Positions 42,644-53,879 of a DNA stretch of 64,000 nt are shown piece by piece; the stretch's first letter is position 1; every line of letters begins with the position of its first letter. Source of the DNA: Apostichopus japonicus (lineage: Eukaryota > Echinodermata > Holothuroidea > Aspidochirotida > Stichopodidae). Made by a program: the position numbers and the translations under genes. Location of the stretch: contig NC_092581.1 in NCBI RefSeq assembly GCF_037975245.1, forward strand, positions 9,432,303 through 9,496,302, written 5' to 3'. The notes under the pieces are model-generated. The model did not search any database and was not told where the DNA came from. It saw only the letters and a list, made by a program, of their open reading frames with translations.

Positions 42644-45598
42644 TTAAGCAGTGAAGAACATGTCAGGCAAAGGGATTGCTTTGGTGGGTGGTCGGTGCTT
42701 TGGTGCTTTGGTCTGTGCTTTGGTGGGTGGTCGGTTGGCCGGATTTACAACCTCTTCATTTGCAGGTGGCACCACATCAGGTCGGTTTACATCCTAATTA
42801 TCAATAAAAATGAGAAGAAATTCGTTATGAAATGTACATTACGATCAAGACATGCACAGTGGTATCTAAAGAAATACGTTCTTCTTCACTGGACTCCACA
42901 AAGGGTAGGGCAGGAACTATTCTCACTTCTCCATTTCTTATATCTTTTCATTTATTATCTGACCTTGAGAATGTATGTAAAATGCAGTTTTTTAACCAAG
43001 TCACTGTATGTCTTGTCACCAGTCATCTTTTTCATTCTATCAAGTGACAAGTCGTTTGATTTTCTCGCAAGTTAAGTCAATGTTTCTCCAGTCATGTCAA
43101 CTCACAAGTATTTGTTTCTGTTAAAGTAAAGTTACAAGTCTAATATAAAGCAGCTTAGTTCAAACATAATATGGTTAAGGTTCAACAAGGTGAAGCGATG
43201 CCGCGATGATTTAAATATGGACATGAACCAGAATAGAAGAACCAGAATAGAATGTTAGTGTCTAAGCCTGAGAGAGAGATTGAGTCGTTCACTTACCACT
43301 CGATCGGGTTTCTTCACACAATCTTTAGTCATTTCTCTGCACGTTAGACTTGACCCGATTATGCAGGCAAAACATTCACACGCCAGTATTCCAGCAAGTA
43401 CGAATAAACCGGTATCTGAATACTAAATGAGAAACAAATGGAAAGCTAGTATGTTTATTTTAGTTAAATAAAGTTTGCAGTATCCTTAGTTGAATTTAAA
43501 ACCGAAAGTAACTATCATGCCATCAAAGTACTTATGATTATCGCAGTACTGTACAAACACAAAATCATCACATTATGATACCAATTTCGCAATTTGTAGG
43601 AACAATTTTCATGCTCCCTGACTTTCCTTACCGCAGCTGCAAATCCCACGTGAAGAGCACATAAGACTACACTCGTAATTATCGCAATCCAGGCAAGGAT
43701 TCGGAAGCCTATAATCTGTAAGAAAGAAATAATGAAAACTCAAAACGTTGCAGTGCAAAGTTGACATAAAGTGTGCAATTTAAAGGGTAAATAAAGGCAA
43801 AAAATGATATGATATGTTGTAGACGGTTAAAAACTACCATGTACAATGCTGTCAGCCCGGGTTGTATATCTATGCGATGTTAACTTTTGAGAAATGCCAC
43901 TATAAAAGGATGTTCCGGTGAGGAGCACTATACCACTTTTAGTTGAAAACTCCATCACCGTCTTGTTCTGAACTCTTGATGGGTTTGCTGGAACTATAAC
44001 TATTTAATTGGCTAAAACACTATTTACACTATTGTTGCACGCTGTCCGGTATAGACTAATGTCAAAAGGTTATACTATGAGGCGACGGGTCAGACGTAGT
44101 CATGCACATCAAAGTATGGAGTATAGAGTAACATATAACTTACAGAGTGTCAGTTTCGCACTGGAGACCGGAGGATGCAACGACTGGTAAATATGTTTTA
44201 TTTATTTGGGTGGAGATCATATGTATTTTGTAACTATGTAAGAATCTCGATTAGTAACAGATATAATTGCAGAGGGCAATATAGAGTAAATGTAAAGGCT
44301 GCAATTGGTAGCTGCATTCGTATTTCTACAAACCGTATTCTTTGTATTGTTAACGCATTAGTGCAATCGTTTCACTGTTGTAGTATTGTATGAATATTTT
44401 CTACATTCTATTTTGATAGCGTTTGATAGTTCATATTTGTATTTGTCTCACAGTGAACGAAAAATTAAAGTCAAAAGAGAAACGGACAATCAGTTCAAGT
44501 GTTGTCATTTTTCGTTATCAGAGCGAAATGAGCCTACAAGTATATTGTTTGTACTCATCAATGGAGAAGTGGTGTGGGGAAACTCCACCAGAAGAAGAAA
44601 TGACAAGTTAAGACTTCAAAAATGGCTCCACTAGGAGGCATGTTTGGATTAGCTCTACAGACAAGGAACTACTATAGTGCACACCAAGATGGGTGGTATC
44701 ATTCTTCCCGAATTAATGTAAAACTCGACCCCGCCACCCCACCCAACTAAACCATTTTCCTCAACCAACCAATGGCCAGCCCTCACCCCCTTTTCATACC
44801 CCACTGACAATAGGTTGAAATCCACGATGAAAGTACTTTTCTACGCGAGAACCTTATCTTAAGTGCGTTCTTTGTGGTATCTGACCCAACTCTGTTTATG
44901 CCCCAATCACACATTTATATCAGGAGACCATACGAGCTTACTGTGAAGACGAGTTGCATGATTCTCATATGAACTCATATTCAAACGTTTGATCTAAATG
45001 TCCCTTTCAAAGCGATCTCTCTTACCACATATTTGTTATTTGTCTTGCCGCTAAGAACGCCGACACTTCCAGCGACAATGGCAATCTATATGGTAGAGAA
45101 AAAGTTTAAAGAAAACAAATGTATTGTTTCTTGCATTTGCAACCCTGCTTGATAGTCAAACGTAGCAAGGGCTCTGTTAATGACAGTTTTTACCACCAAT
45201 ATCAACGTTACTCAGCTATATGATTTGCTTAATGGGTATAAGCGATCAATTGAGGACGATTTTACATATTTATATATATATATAAATATGTATATATATA
45301 TTTATTATATATATATTTATATAAACATTTATCCATTTATATGTACCATATTGCTATGAACAATACTTACTACAGCATTTACGATCCCCCAACATTCAAA
45401 GTTGTAAGCTTGACACGGGTCTGGTGTAGTAAGCGGATAGACTATTAGAATGATGCCACACAAAATGCTGACAATGCCCATGGCTGCCCGAGACAATTGT
45501 ATGCCATTGTTATCATCATTTTGGAGGATTTGCTGTTGTACATTGATGATAGGCTGCTGATTCCCAGGCGCAATTTGTTGATTAGCTGCTTGGGCCAT
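42644..45598 (-). CDS. MS4A-like four-transmembrane protein, gene B (5 exons, 215 aa)
   Basis: Exons in coding order: 45371-45598, 45026-45085, 43632-43715, 43297-43422 and 42644-42793. All junctions are GT/AG and phase 0; the joined frame is 215 codons plus TAA. Exons 1-4 have exactly the sizes of gene A. Exon 1 begins MAQAANQQIAPGNQQPI and carries span 1 (MGIVSILCGIILIVYPL). Exon 2 encodes the second half of span 2 (IAIVAGSVGVLSGKTNNKYV), exon 3 span 3, and exon 4 span 4 (FVLAGILACECFACIIG) with the Cys-rich LTCREMTKDC. The last exon has a 13-residue insertion relative to gene A, duplicating an RPPTKA-type unit, before the shared end PLPDMFFTA. Intron 1 is only 285 bp because it lacks the transposons present in gene A. 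Intron 4 lacks the (TA)n array. Function unknown; presumably a plasma- or endomembrane protein. Confidence 0.87.
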
Positions 45599-45790
45599 TT
45601 CCCCTTATTCGTTGCAACCGCTTTTTTCTATAGAGAGTTTAGCAGTGTAAAAATGAAACGGCTCAGGTGTCGAGTCTGTCGAAGATAGCTTCGATTCGTG
45701 CTTGACGAATTACGAGTTTCAAAAATAGAAAATGACTGTTTTAAAGCTAAACGCAACACTACCAGAGACTTCAAAGTTGTGGCTATCGTT
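45599..45790 (-). promoter_or_regulatory. Conserved block upstream of gene B start (promoter/5' UTR candidate)
   Basis: The 190 bp before the ATG match 18801-18980 upstream of gene A, including GGAAATGGC/GGAAATGGA at the start codon and a CGGCTCAGG motif. No TATA box is evident. Conservation may simply reflect recent duplication. Confidence 0.35.
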
Positions 45791-45800
45791 TCCACTTTTT

Positions 45801-45937
<137 letters not shown>

Positions 45938-46198
45938 ATTGATTGATTGGGACGGGGCAGGTCGTTTCCGAATGGTGCCGTAGTTTTAAGATTTTGTTCC
46001 CAGAAGTTTTATGTTTATTTTCCATATTTATCTGTCCGAGAATCGTTTTGGCCTATAGCGACAATATTTCAATCGAATGATTTGGGAGATAGAGGTGATT
46101 TTCAACAGGGTGGTTAATATTGTTTGTTTTGATCGCCGATCTATGTTGAGTCATTCTCTTTCTTCTTTATTTTTTTTATTCCCCAATATTGGTTAAAG

Positions 46199-46342
46199 AT
46201 CATCACAAGAAAAATCCCACTACACGGCCACTTTCGTTCTTTTGGAGCTTATCAGGCGAAGAAAAGACTTGTACCCCGGACCGTTCGAGTCACAGAACTA
46301 AGTCTGTTACACTAAGTCACAGTAATTCTACTAGTGAGAATG
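46199..46342 (-). mobile_element. tRNA-derived SINE (family 3), duplicated copy
   Basis: Counterpart of the 23331 copy carried by the segmental duplication; it keeps the CGAACGGTCCGGGGTAC end of the head and GCCTGATAAGC in the body. Confidence 0.55.
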
Positions 46343-48319
46343 TGGTATTTTAGGACTTCTATAACTGTCAATGAGAGCGCCCTCATTGACGATCTAGGAA
46401 TGCTTGTGTTATGACTTTTGGACTAATGAAAGTCATCACGGTTCAATTTGTCGGCAAAACGACGTTCATGAAATGTCCATTTAAGATAGATACCTGATGT
46501 TCATAACCTCGAGGGTTGGAGCAAATCCGTTTCAGTCTAAAGCGTTGGCTGTAAACTAAGAATTCTTAAAGGAGAAATACACCGTTTTGAAGTGTCCTCA
46601 TAGTAGAGACTAAAATTCTTACACCCTCTGTGAAATAACTAGTCAAAACAACTTTCCCCCGAATTTCCAGGAATTTTCTAATTACACTTTCACACATACC
46701 GTCATGGCGGCCAATATGTAACGAGGACGCTTAGAAAATTACGTCTGCGAGCGACATCGTATAGTTAAACAATTCCCCTCTCTACATATGAATTGTACAC
46801 TTCTCGCGGAGATTGTTCGGAAGTTGGTACTAAATTCCGGAGTGCCAAGCATTTGGTTGTGCAAACAGGAGAGGGACGGACGGAGTAGGGAAGGGAAAAC
46901 GATATTATGTTGTACCTAACGGGAAAAGTTTTCCATAGACGATAGTATGTACAAAAGGTACAAAAGCACCAGGCTAGCCCCTCCGTCGTAGAACTGCTAC
47001 TAGCGTCTGCAGTATTAACGAGTAACTGCCAGTGTCTGTTTAGAAAGCTCTCATTTCCTGCACTGTGTTTTCAGGCTCAAATATCTAGCAGTCAGGTCCA
47101 AATACATTCATGTTCTCACTTTTCAAAACTACCCGAGTCCGGGAAGCATTTCAGAAGAAACATTTGACTAGATATTGCCTTAGTTACCGTGAACGGCGCG
47201 TAGGAATTGTTATGCTCAGGTTTCAATGTGTTGAAATGTGATATGTGGCTAAGAATTCTTAAATGAGAAATAAACCCTGTTGTTTTGAAGTGTCCTCATA
47301 GTAGAGACTTATATTCCGTCCCCCTCTGTGATATAACTAGTCAAAACTACCTTTCCCCGAATTTCCAGGAATTGTCTAATTATGTTTTCACGCATACCGT
47401 GTTGGCGGCCATTATGTAACGAGGACGCTAAAAAATTGACGCCAGCGAGCCACATCGTAAGTTATACAATTCCCCTCTCTGCGTATGAATTGTTCACTTG
47501 CTCTCAGTGATTGTTCGGAAGTTGGTACAAAATGCCGGTAAGCATTTGGTTGGGAAGGATGGCGCAAAGGTAAAACGATATTATGTTACTGTTGGGAATA
47601 GGTTTCCAGAAACATGATAACGTACAATAGGCAAAAAAGGACCAGACTTGCCCTTCCGTTGCAGAACTGTTACTAGTGTTTGCTGTACTAGCGAGTACAG
47701 AGTATGTTTAGAAGGCTCTAATCCCGTTGTCGCAGTTCGTGCACTTTGTATTCAGGCTCGAATTGCTAGCAGTCAAATCCAAATGCATCCATGTTCTCTT
47801 TTTTTCAAAAATTCTCGAGTCCGGAAAGCGTTTCAGAAGAAAAATTTGACTAGATATTGCCTTAGTTATCGTGAACGTCGGGCTGGTAGGAAATGTTATG
47901 CTCAGAAGGTTTCAATGTATTGAAATGCGATACGTGACTCGCTCACGTCATGAAACAAGCGGAAACTGTAGGAATTGAAACAAAATGACCAATGCCATAT
48001 GGGTGACATTTCATTCGATTTTTAAGGTAGTTGAAAATGTTTTCAAGCATTCGTGTTGCTTCTGTCGACAAGAGTGTACTGCAAAACGGAATTTTCTGCT
48101 CAGAAAATGTCAGGTTAATATCTCTTTAAAAACTTGGTTATTAGCTATTTAAATGTAAATATATATGAATATCAGTAAGCTTATGATAAACCGACGTGGT
48201 TAACGCATTCATATCCAACTTAACCAGTACATCCAAAAACGATATTTGGTGTTTAGAAACTAAATCTTACACATTAATGTGTCCCATGTAATATGAAAGA
48301 TATATAATAAATTATGTAG

Positions 48320-48432
48320 ATCTACACATCAAAAAGTTCCACATTGCCTCATCAGGCAAAGGTATGAATCAAACCGGGGTCACAGACCTTAGTCAGAACT
48401 ACTCAGCCATGCACAGTGATTCTACTGGTGGG
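48320..48432 (-). mobile_element. tRNA-derived SINE (family 3), duplicated and shortened copy
   Basis: Counterpart of the 24704 copy. GGTTTGATTCATACC and CTTTGCCTGATGAGGC are kept, but about 20 bp between the body blocks is deleted compared with copy 1. Confidence 0.55.
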
Positions 48433-49393
48433 AATGCATATAACTGGCTCTGTATTACTATCACTTAAGAGCATATTACGTACTCGATACGATTGTACAC
48501 AGTGCAATACTGTTGCTTTGAAATTACACAAATGTACCACTTTTAGAAGCAGGCCAAGTCGTATCTAAGAAATAATTGTATTGAATATGGTATGGCAGAT
48601 ATGTAATACATTTCAAAAGGTTTACATTAAATAACACTATATAGGCAGGTGCAGTTGAGTAACCTAAGACCAGTGATCTTCTGCACACATGTCAATTTGT
48701 AAAGCTCGGGAATTCGCATTCATTGTCAGCGGTATGTGGTTTCGTTAAGATTGTGAGTTTTGTAACAGTTTAAACTGCTGTTGCATTTCTAAGTTCACAG
48801 TATGACGTGGTGAGTTACCCCCGGCGTTGGCCTTGACTATATCATTTTGTATTTCATGATGTTTGTCTATCTGTATATATTTGGATTTCTGAGTGTGAAA
48901 ATACTTTTCGAAGTGAACAATATTTAATATTTTGTTTCCTTTTCCTTTTCATTAAATTAAATGAACAACATATAATTTACGCTTAAAACACTACGTACCA
49001 CAACTGTCCGCAGGATATCGGCTTCCCATACGACTAGTGGCAATTGCATCAGCGTCCAATGAGTTTGACCTTAAATGCATGATATAACGTAACCCAGGCA
49101 ATAACTGCTATAATCCGTTTGAAGTTTCAAACAGTGAATAAAAGAAGTGAATAAACCCGTCTAAATATAACCTATATGAAAGATCGCGTAAGAAAGAATA
49201 ATTTGGTTGGCTGCTTCCAATGAAAGAGGCTGTAGCCTTCTACCAGACTATACATACACGACCGTACGATAAAGTAGGCATAACCTTCAATGCACATTGG
49301 ATTATGTTCGTGTTAAATTACTGGGTATCATACATATGTCTATATAGATACAGACCTATGCCAGGCAAGCATTCCTTCAAACCTGAGCGTATA

Positions 49394-51780
49394 GACTGCG
49401 GTTTTTCATAGACTACTCAATTGGCATAAATATTGTAGGGAGGTCATTTCATAAAACTCACTTTTATTTCGGTGGATAAGTATTGTCCATTGAAGTCAAT
49501 GGTGTAACTCCACCTCATATGACTGTTAAGCCTTTGATTAAGAAGAGTAGACCGCAGGGGCGCACATTAACAAATTTAACAAGCCTGGGTGTAGCGCTAT
49601 TTCGACTGAACAATGTTTGGGAAAGTTAATCATCAAATAGGGCAATTTGATTTATAATTAGAACATCCAGTTAACTGTTATTGGCTGTGAGTAGGCAAAG
49701 TCTCCGGTAGCTGGCCATTTTGAAGGAGCAACGTAAACAAAAAGTCAGAAAGGGAAGTTGCATGTAATTCAAAACCCTGGCGGAGTCGAAATGTTAAAAA
49801 TGGCGTAATGTTAATGTAAAAATAACATAAACGCTGCAAAGGCTCTCTAATTTAGCGTCTACTGGAGAAATTTGCTTTGATTGACAATATTTCTGAGCAG
49901 CTTATCCATTTGCTTGTGCGTAGAATACAAGACATAATCGGGATAACGGTGTCATTTCCTTTCCGCCAATCTCCTTTTCGCTTGCCTTACCATCCTTCTT
50001 AGCAGACATAGTTTGTCACAATGTTAGCAAGTTGTAAACATTTTTACTCGTGACTCCCTACAAACTCAATCATATAGACACCCCTTGGTAAATGCTTTGT
50101 CTTCATCACAACATGAGTATAGTCACAATCTTCCCTTGTCGCCAACGAAACCTAAAATGCTTTAAATCATCCCAAGTCCTTCGTTTCTTACAGTATTTAC
50201 GGTATCAACAGTGTATATTTATATCATACCTGAAGTTCGTCGATATTCAAGGGTTACAAATAATGATGATTTCTTTCAATATTTATGCTTTTGTATCGAT
50301 GTACATTGCTGAGCAGGAGTTTCATTGTAACGGCGGAACACCAGTGTAGTGAACATCTGGCCGATATGGACGTTGGTTTACTACTCTGTGTAATTTTTTT
50401 AAGAACAACCTTTTCGCATGCAACTATTATTTGTAGAAGCGAACGAACGTGGGATTACGTGAGAGAGGAGGCGGGTTAAGAATGGTTGAATTGTGGATGT
50501 CTTTTTATTATATATATCTGGAAAATATGGCGCCCTATGCAACTGCGGTGGAAACAACAGAAGTTTGAATAAAGGTGACGGCGTGTGATGGATGTGTTCT
50601 TCTGCTGCTAAGCGACATAAGCAGTTTCGCTACATGTAAAAGCTGTTTCTCTTTCCAGTAACATTACTGCACCAACTTATAGCTCATTTGGAGGGGCAGT
50701 TTTCTGAATAGTAGATTAAAATACCACAAATTATGGAAACTACAGAATTAAAGTAGAGACTTGCGTTAGGTATGTGTTAATACACACTGACCGTTGAATT
50801 AGTCACGCCAATGACGTCATATTTGTAATTTGCTTTGGCGAACAAATGTTTGGGGTCATGTCCTTGGTTGACTTTGGATTTTTAAATTTGGTAAAGATTC
50901 CTCTCCAAAATAATAAAAATGTCTATTAATTAAATTGTCGAATGACTGTATTATGTGCCTTAGAAAGGCGTATGGAATACTTTAGCATATTATAATTAAA
51001 TTGCGCATCATAAAACTCTCCAACTAGAAGATGAACAAGTTTGTCATGATGGTACACATGAGACTTGTATAACTGCTTATCATTTAGTGATAACGCTATT
51101 TACCAACGAATTTCTACTTAACCTATAATTTTCACCTCCAGTCCTCCAGGAAAAGCAATTGAAAAAATTGAAAACTTTTTTTAATCATATTTGGAAATTA
51201 TACGTAATTATAGTTTGTTTCTGCTGGCACTCAAATAATTGATTCTGGAAATAACTGAATATAATAGGAAATTGTTCCCCGAATAGGTAAGTGAAAATTT
51301 GTTGATTGAATAGCCATCTTGTGAAAACACGAAATAACTATTACTTCCATGAGATGCTGGCATATTTTAGTGATATTTTTGACACCACAAACATTTAAAA
51401 TCTTGAAACTCTTTACATGATCTGTACTGAAAAATGGAGCACTGGAGCATCATTTAACCATAGACTCTTTCTTATACGCAGGAGGTAGGCGGGAGTTTAG
51501 GGTTTGATGAATCTTTGTTTACAAATGTGTGTCGTAAGTATACTTACAATCCTCAACTGGAAAATGTAAAAACGAGTGCATGTGCATTTTCTTGTATTGA
51601 TTTAGGTAAATCATTGTGGAGCAATTTTAGAATAGCCTTTTCCGTAGAGGTGGAAATAATCCTCCTTCTACCAGCACTGGATTTCTTTTCAAACAGCATT
51701 CGAGAGAGAGAATAGCTTAACATTACCTCATGGTACTTCGGGCGCTGGTGCGAAGAGGGTGACGACAGTAGCAAGTGACT
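49394..51780. other. No supported gene
   Basis: Unique-looking sequence. An ATG at 50009 (minus) opens MSAKKD and is followed by a GTAAGG donor, but I found no second exon. Nothing else was recognised. Confidence 0.5.
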
Positions 51781-52003
51781 GACAATGCAGGAATATTTTA
51801 TTTGTTTGCCACAAAAGTACAAAGTGGAGGGAAGTCTTCCATAAAGCTTAAAAGCTTAACAATGTGGAAGACTCCCTGAAGAAAGAAAAGAAAAGAAAAA
51901 ACAAAATATATATATGTGTAAGAATACATACATAGATATAAGTACAAATTAAATATTCAATATATATATATAGTAATTACATACAGGTATAATTTAGTTT
52001 TAG

Positions 52004-53879
52004 TCAGTAACTAGCTATTATTTCCTTACAAAACCATTTCTTAAAGGATGTGACTGACTTTTTACTCTTTAAATCGTTCATTAGAAGATTCCATGTTTTT
52101 GTTGCACGGTTTTGTAGGCTTAAAGTTCCAGTGGTGGTATTGTAGAGATTATAGTGGGCATGATTAGCATGCCTCGTGTTATGATTATGTACATCTCTGT
52201 TACTGGTTAAAAAAATTGTCAAAGGCACCTGGTAGTAATCCATTCCAGGTCTTGTAGGCAAATAATGCAAGCTTAACTTTAATGAGATCGTGCAATTTTA
52301 GTAAGTTGAGTTTCTTAAATAGGGGACTGGTGTGCTCACGTGGGGCTGAGTGTGTTATGTGGCGAATGGCTGCCTTTTGGAGTATTATAAGATTGTTAAG
52401 GTTGGTGTTGTATGTACCAGACCAAATAATGGAACAATAAGTGAGATGCGGGACAACCAGGGTCTGGTATAGTGTTCTGAGTATGTTTTCCGATAGATAA
52501 TATTTCAATTTAGATAATATGCCAACATTCCGTGCAATTATACTGCAAATAGTTGAAATATGGTTGCGCCAGCTAAGTTTACAATCAATATTTACACCTA
52601 AAAACTTAGTAGTATAAACTTGCTTAATTATTTTCCCATCCATACATATATCTTTATTCCAAATAAGTGTATTACGAGTATTAAAGACAATGTAATTACT
52701 TTTTTGTACATTTAGTGATAATTTGTTGGCTGAAAACCAATTACAGAATTTATTTAATTCATTTGACACGTTGGAAGATAATGTGATTATGTCGTCGCTC
52801 TCGAAGAAAATACTGGTGTCATCAGCAAAGAGAATGATTTTGGCTAGTTTGGAGACATGACAAATATCGTTAATATATAGAATAAATAACAAAGGACCTA
52901 AGACTGAACCCTGTGGAACGCCGCAACGAATTTTAGCAAGATCGGATCTAGAGTTTTTATACAAGGTATACTGATATCTGTTCGAAATATAGCTTTCAAG
53001 CCAGTTGGGAGTAGTTCCTCTAATGCCGTATGAAAATAATTTATTGATAAAGATGGTATGATCGATCGTGTCAAACGCCTTCGAAAGGTCGAGGAATACA
53101 CCAATGCAATTTTTGCCATTATTAAGACTACTTTGTAAACTGTTAAGTGCATCTGCCAAAGCTAGTTCAGTAGAATGTTCGGGTCGAAAGCCGTACTGTT
53201 CTTTACAGAGAATATTATATTGGTTAAGAAAATTATATATGCGATTGAACATAAGTCGTTCTATGATTTTAGAAAAACAGGAAAGCAATGAAATCGGTCG
53301 ATAATTCTCATATACATTTATACTTTTTATAGATTGGTATAACCTTTGCCGTTTTAAGTTTATCTGGGAATACGCCAGTGTTAAATGATAAATTACATAT
53401 ATGGGTCAAAGGCTTAGCAATAAAAGGAATAACACTTTTTATAATACCAGGTTTGAAATCATCATATCCTGCTGCTTTCTTGGGTTTCAAGTTGGAAGTT
53501 GCAATTTTAATTAGTTCTTCTTCAGTGACTGGGAATGTGAATATTGAATGACTATTGTTATCATAGATGGTTTTATGTGATTTACCTTTGTTATTTATTT
53601 TATTAGCAAGCGATGGTCCAAGATTTACATAGAAATTGTTGAAGTTATTCGCAATGATATTTTCATCACTGGTTTCTTGGTCACCATCTTTGAAAACAGC
53701 TGGATATGATGATTCTTTACGGTTATTGTGCAACATTTCATTAATAGTACGCCATGTATGGTTTGTGTTATTTCTGCTCTCATTAAATTTATTGTCAAAA
53801 TAGAGCTTTTTCGAAAGTCTGATTACTTGATTAAGCTTATTACGATACGTTGTATACATAGACTTGTGCATAACTGTAG
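52004..53879 (-). pseudogene. LINE ORF2, reverse transcriptase and C-terminal part
   Basis: RT motifs in order: AAGYDDFKPGIIK, YGFRPEHSTELALAD, FLDLSKAFDTIDH (catalytic Asp), GVPQGSVLGPLLFILYIND, and LFADDTSIFF (FADD catalytic box). These are followed by KFLGVNIDCKLSW and the thumb-like QKAAIRHITHS. The C-terminal RDVHNHNTRHANHAHYN block ends near 52004. Two frameshifts break it: one near 53310, just before NYRPISLLSCFS, and one in a run of seven T at 52204-52214, after FDNFF. The codons at its 5' edge continue exactly from the endonuclease part across the inserted element. Confidence 0.87.

Larger units (their letters stand above)
45952..49393. repeat. Segmental duplication, copy 2 (5' flank of gene B)
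   Basis: Collinear with 23083-25746 but longer because an internal segment of about 690 bp is present twice: GAATTCTTAAAGGAGAAATA at 46559 and GAATTCTTAAATGAGAAATA at 47251 mark the two starts. No gene is supported inside. Confidence 0.88.

Noticed and set aside
49975-50009. ATG with MSAKKD and a GTAAGG donor on the minus strand
   Set aside because: A single start and donor is expected by chance; no second exon found.
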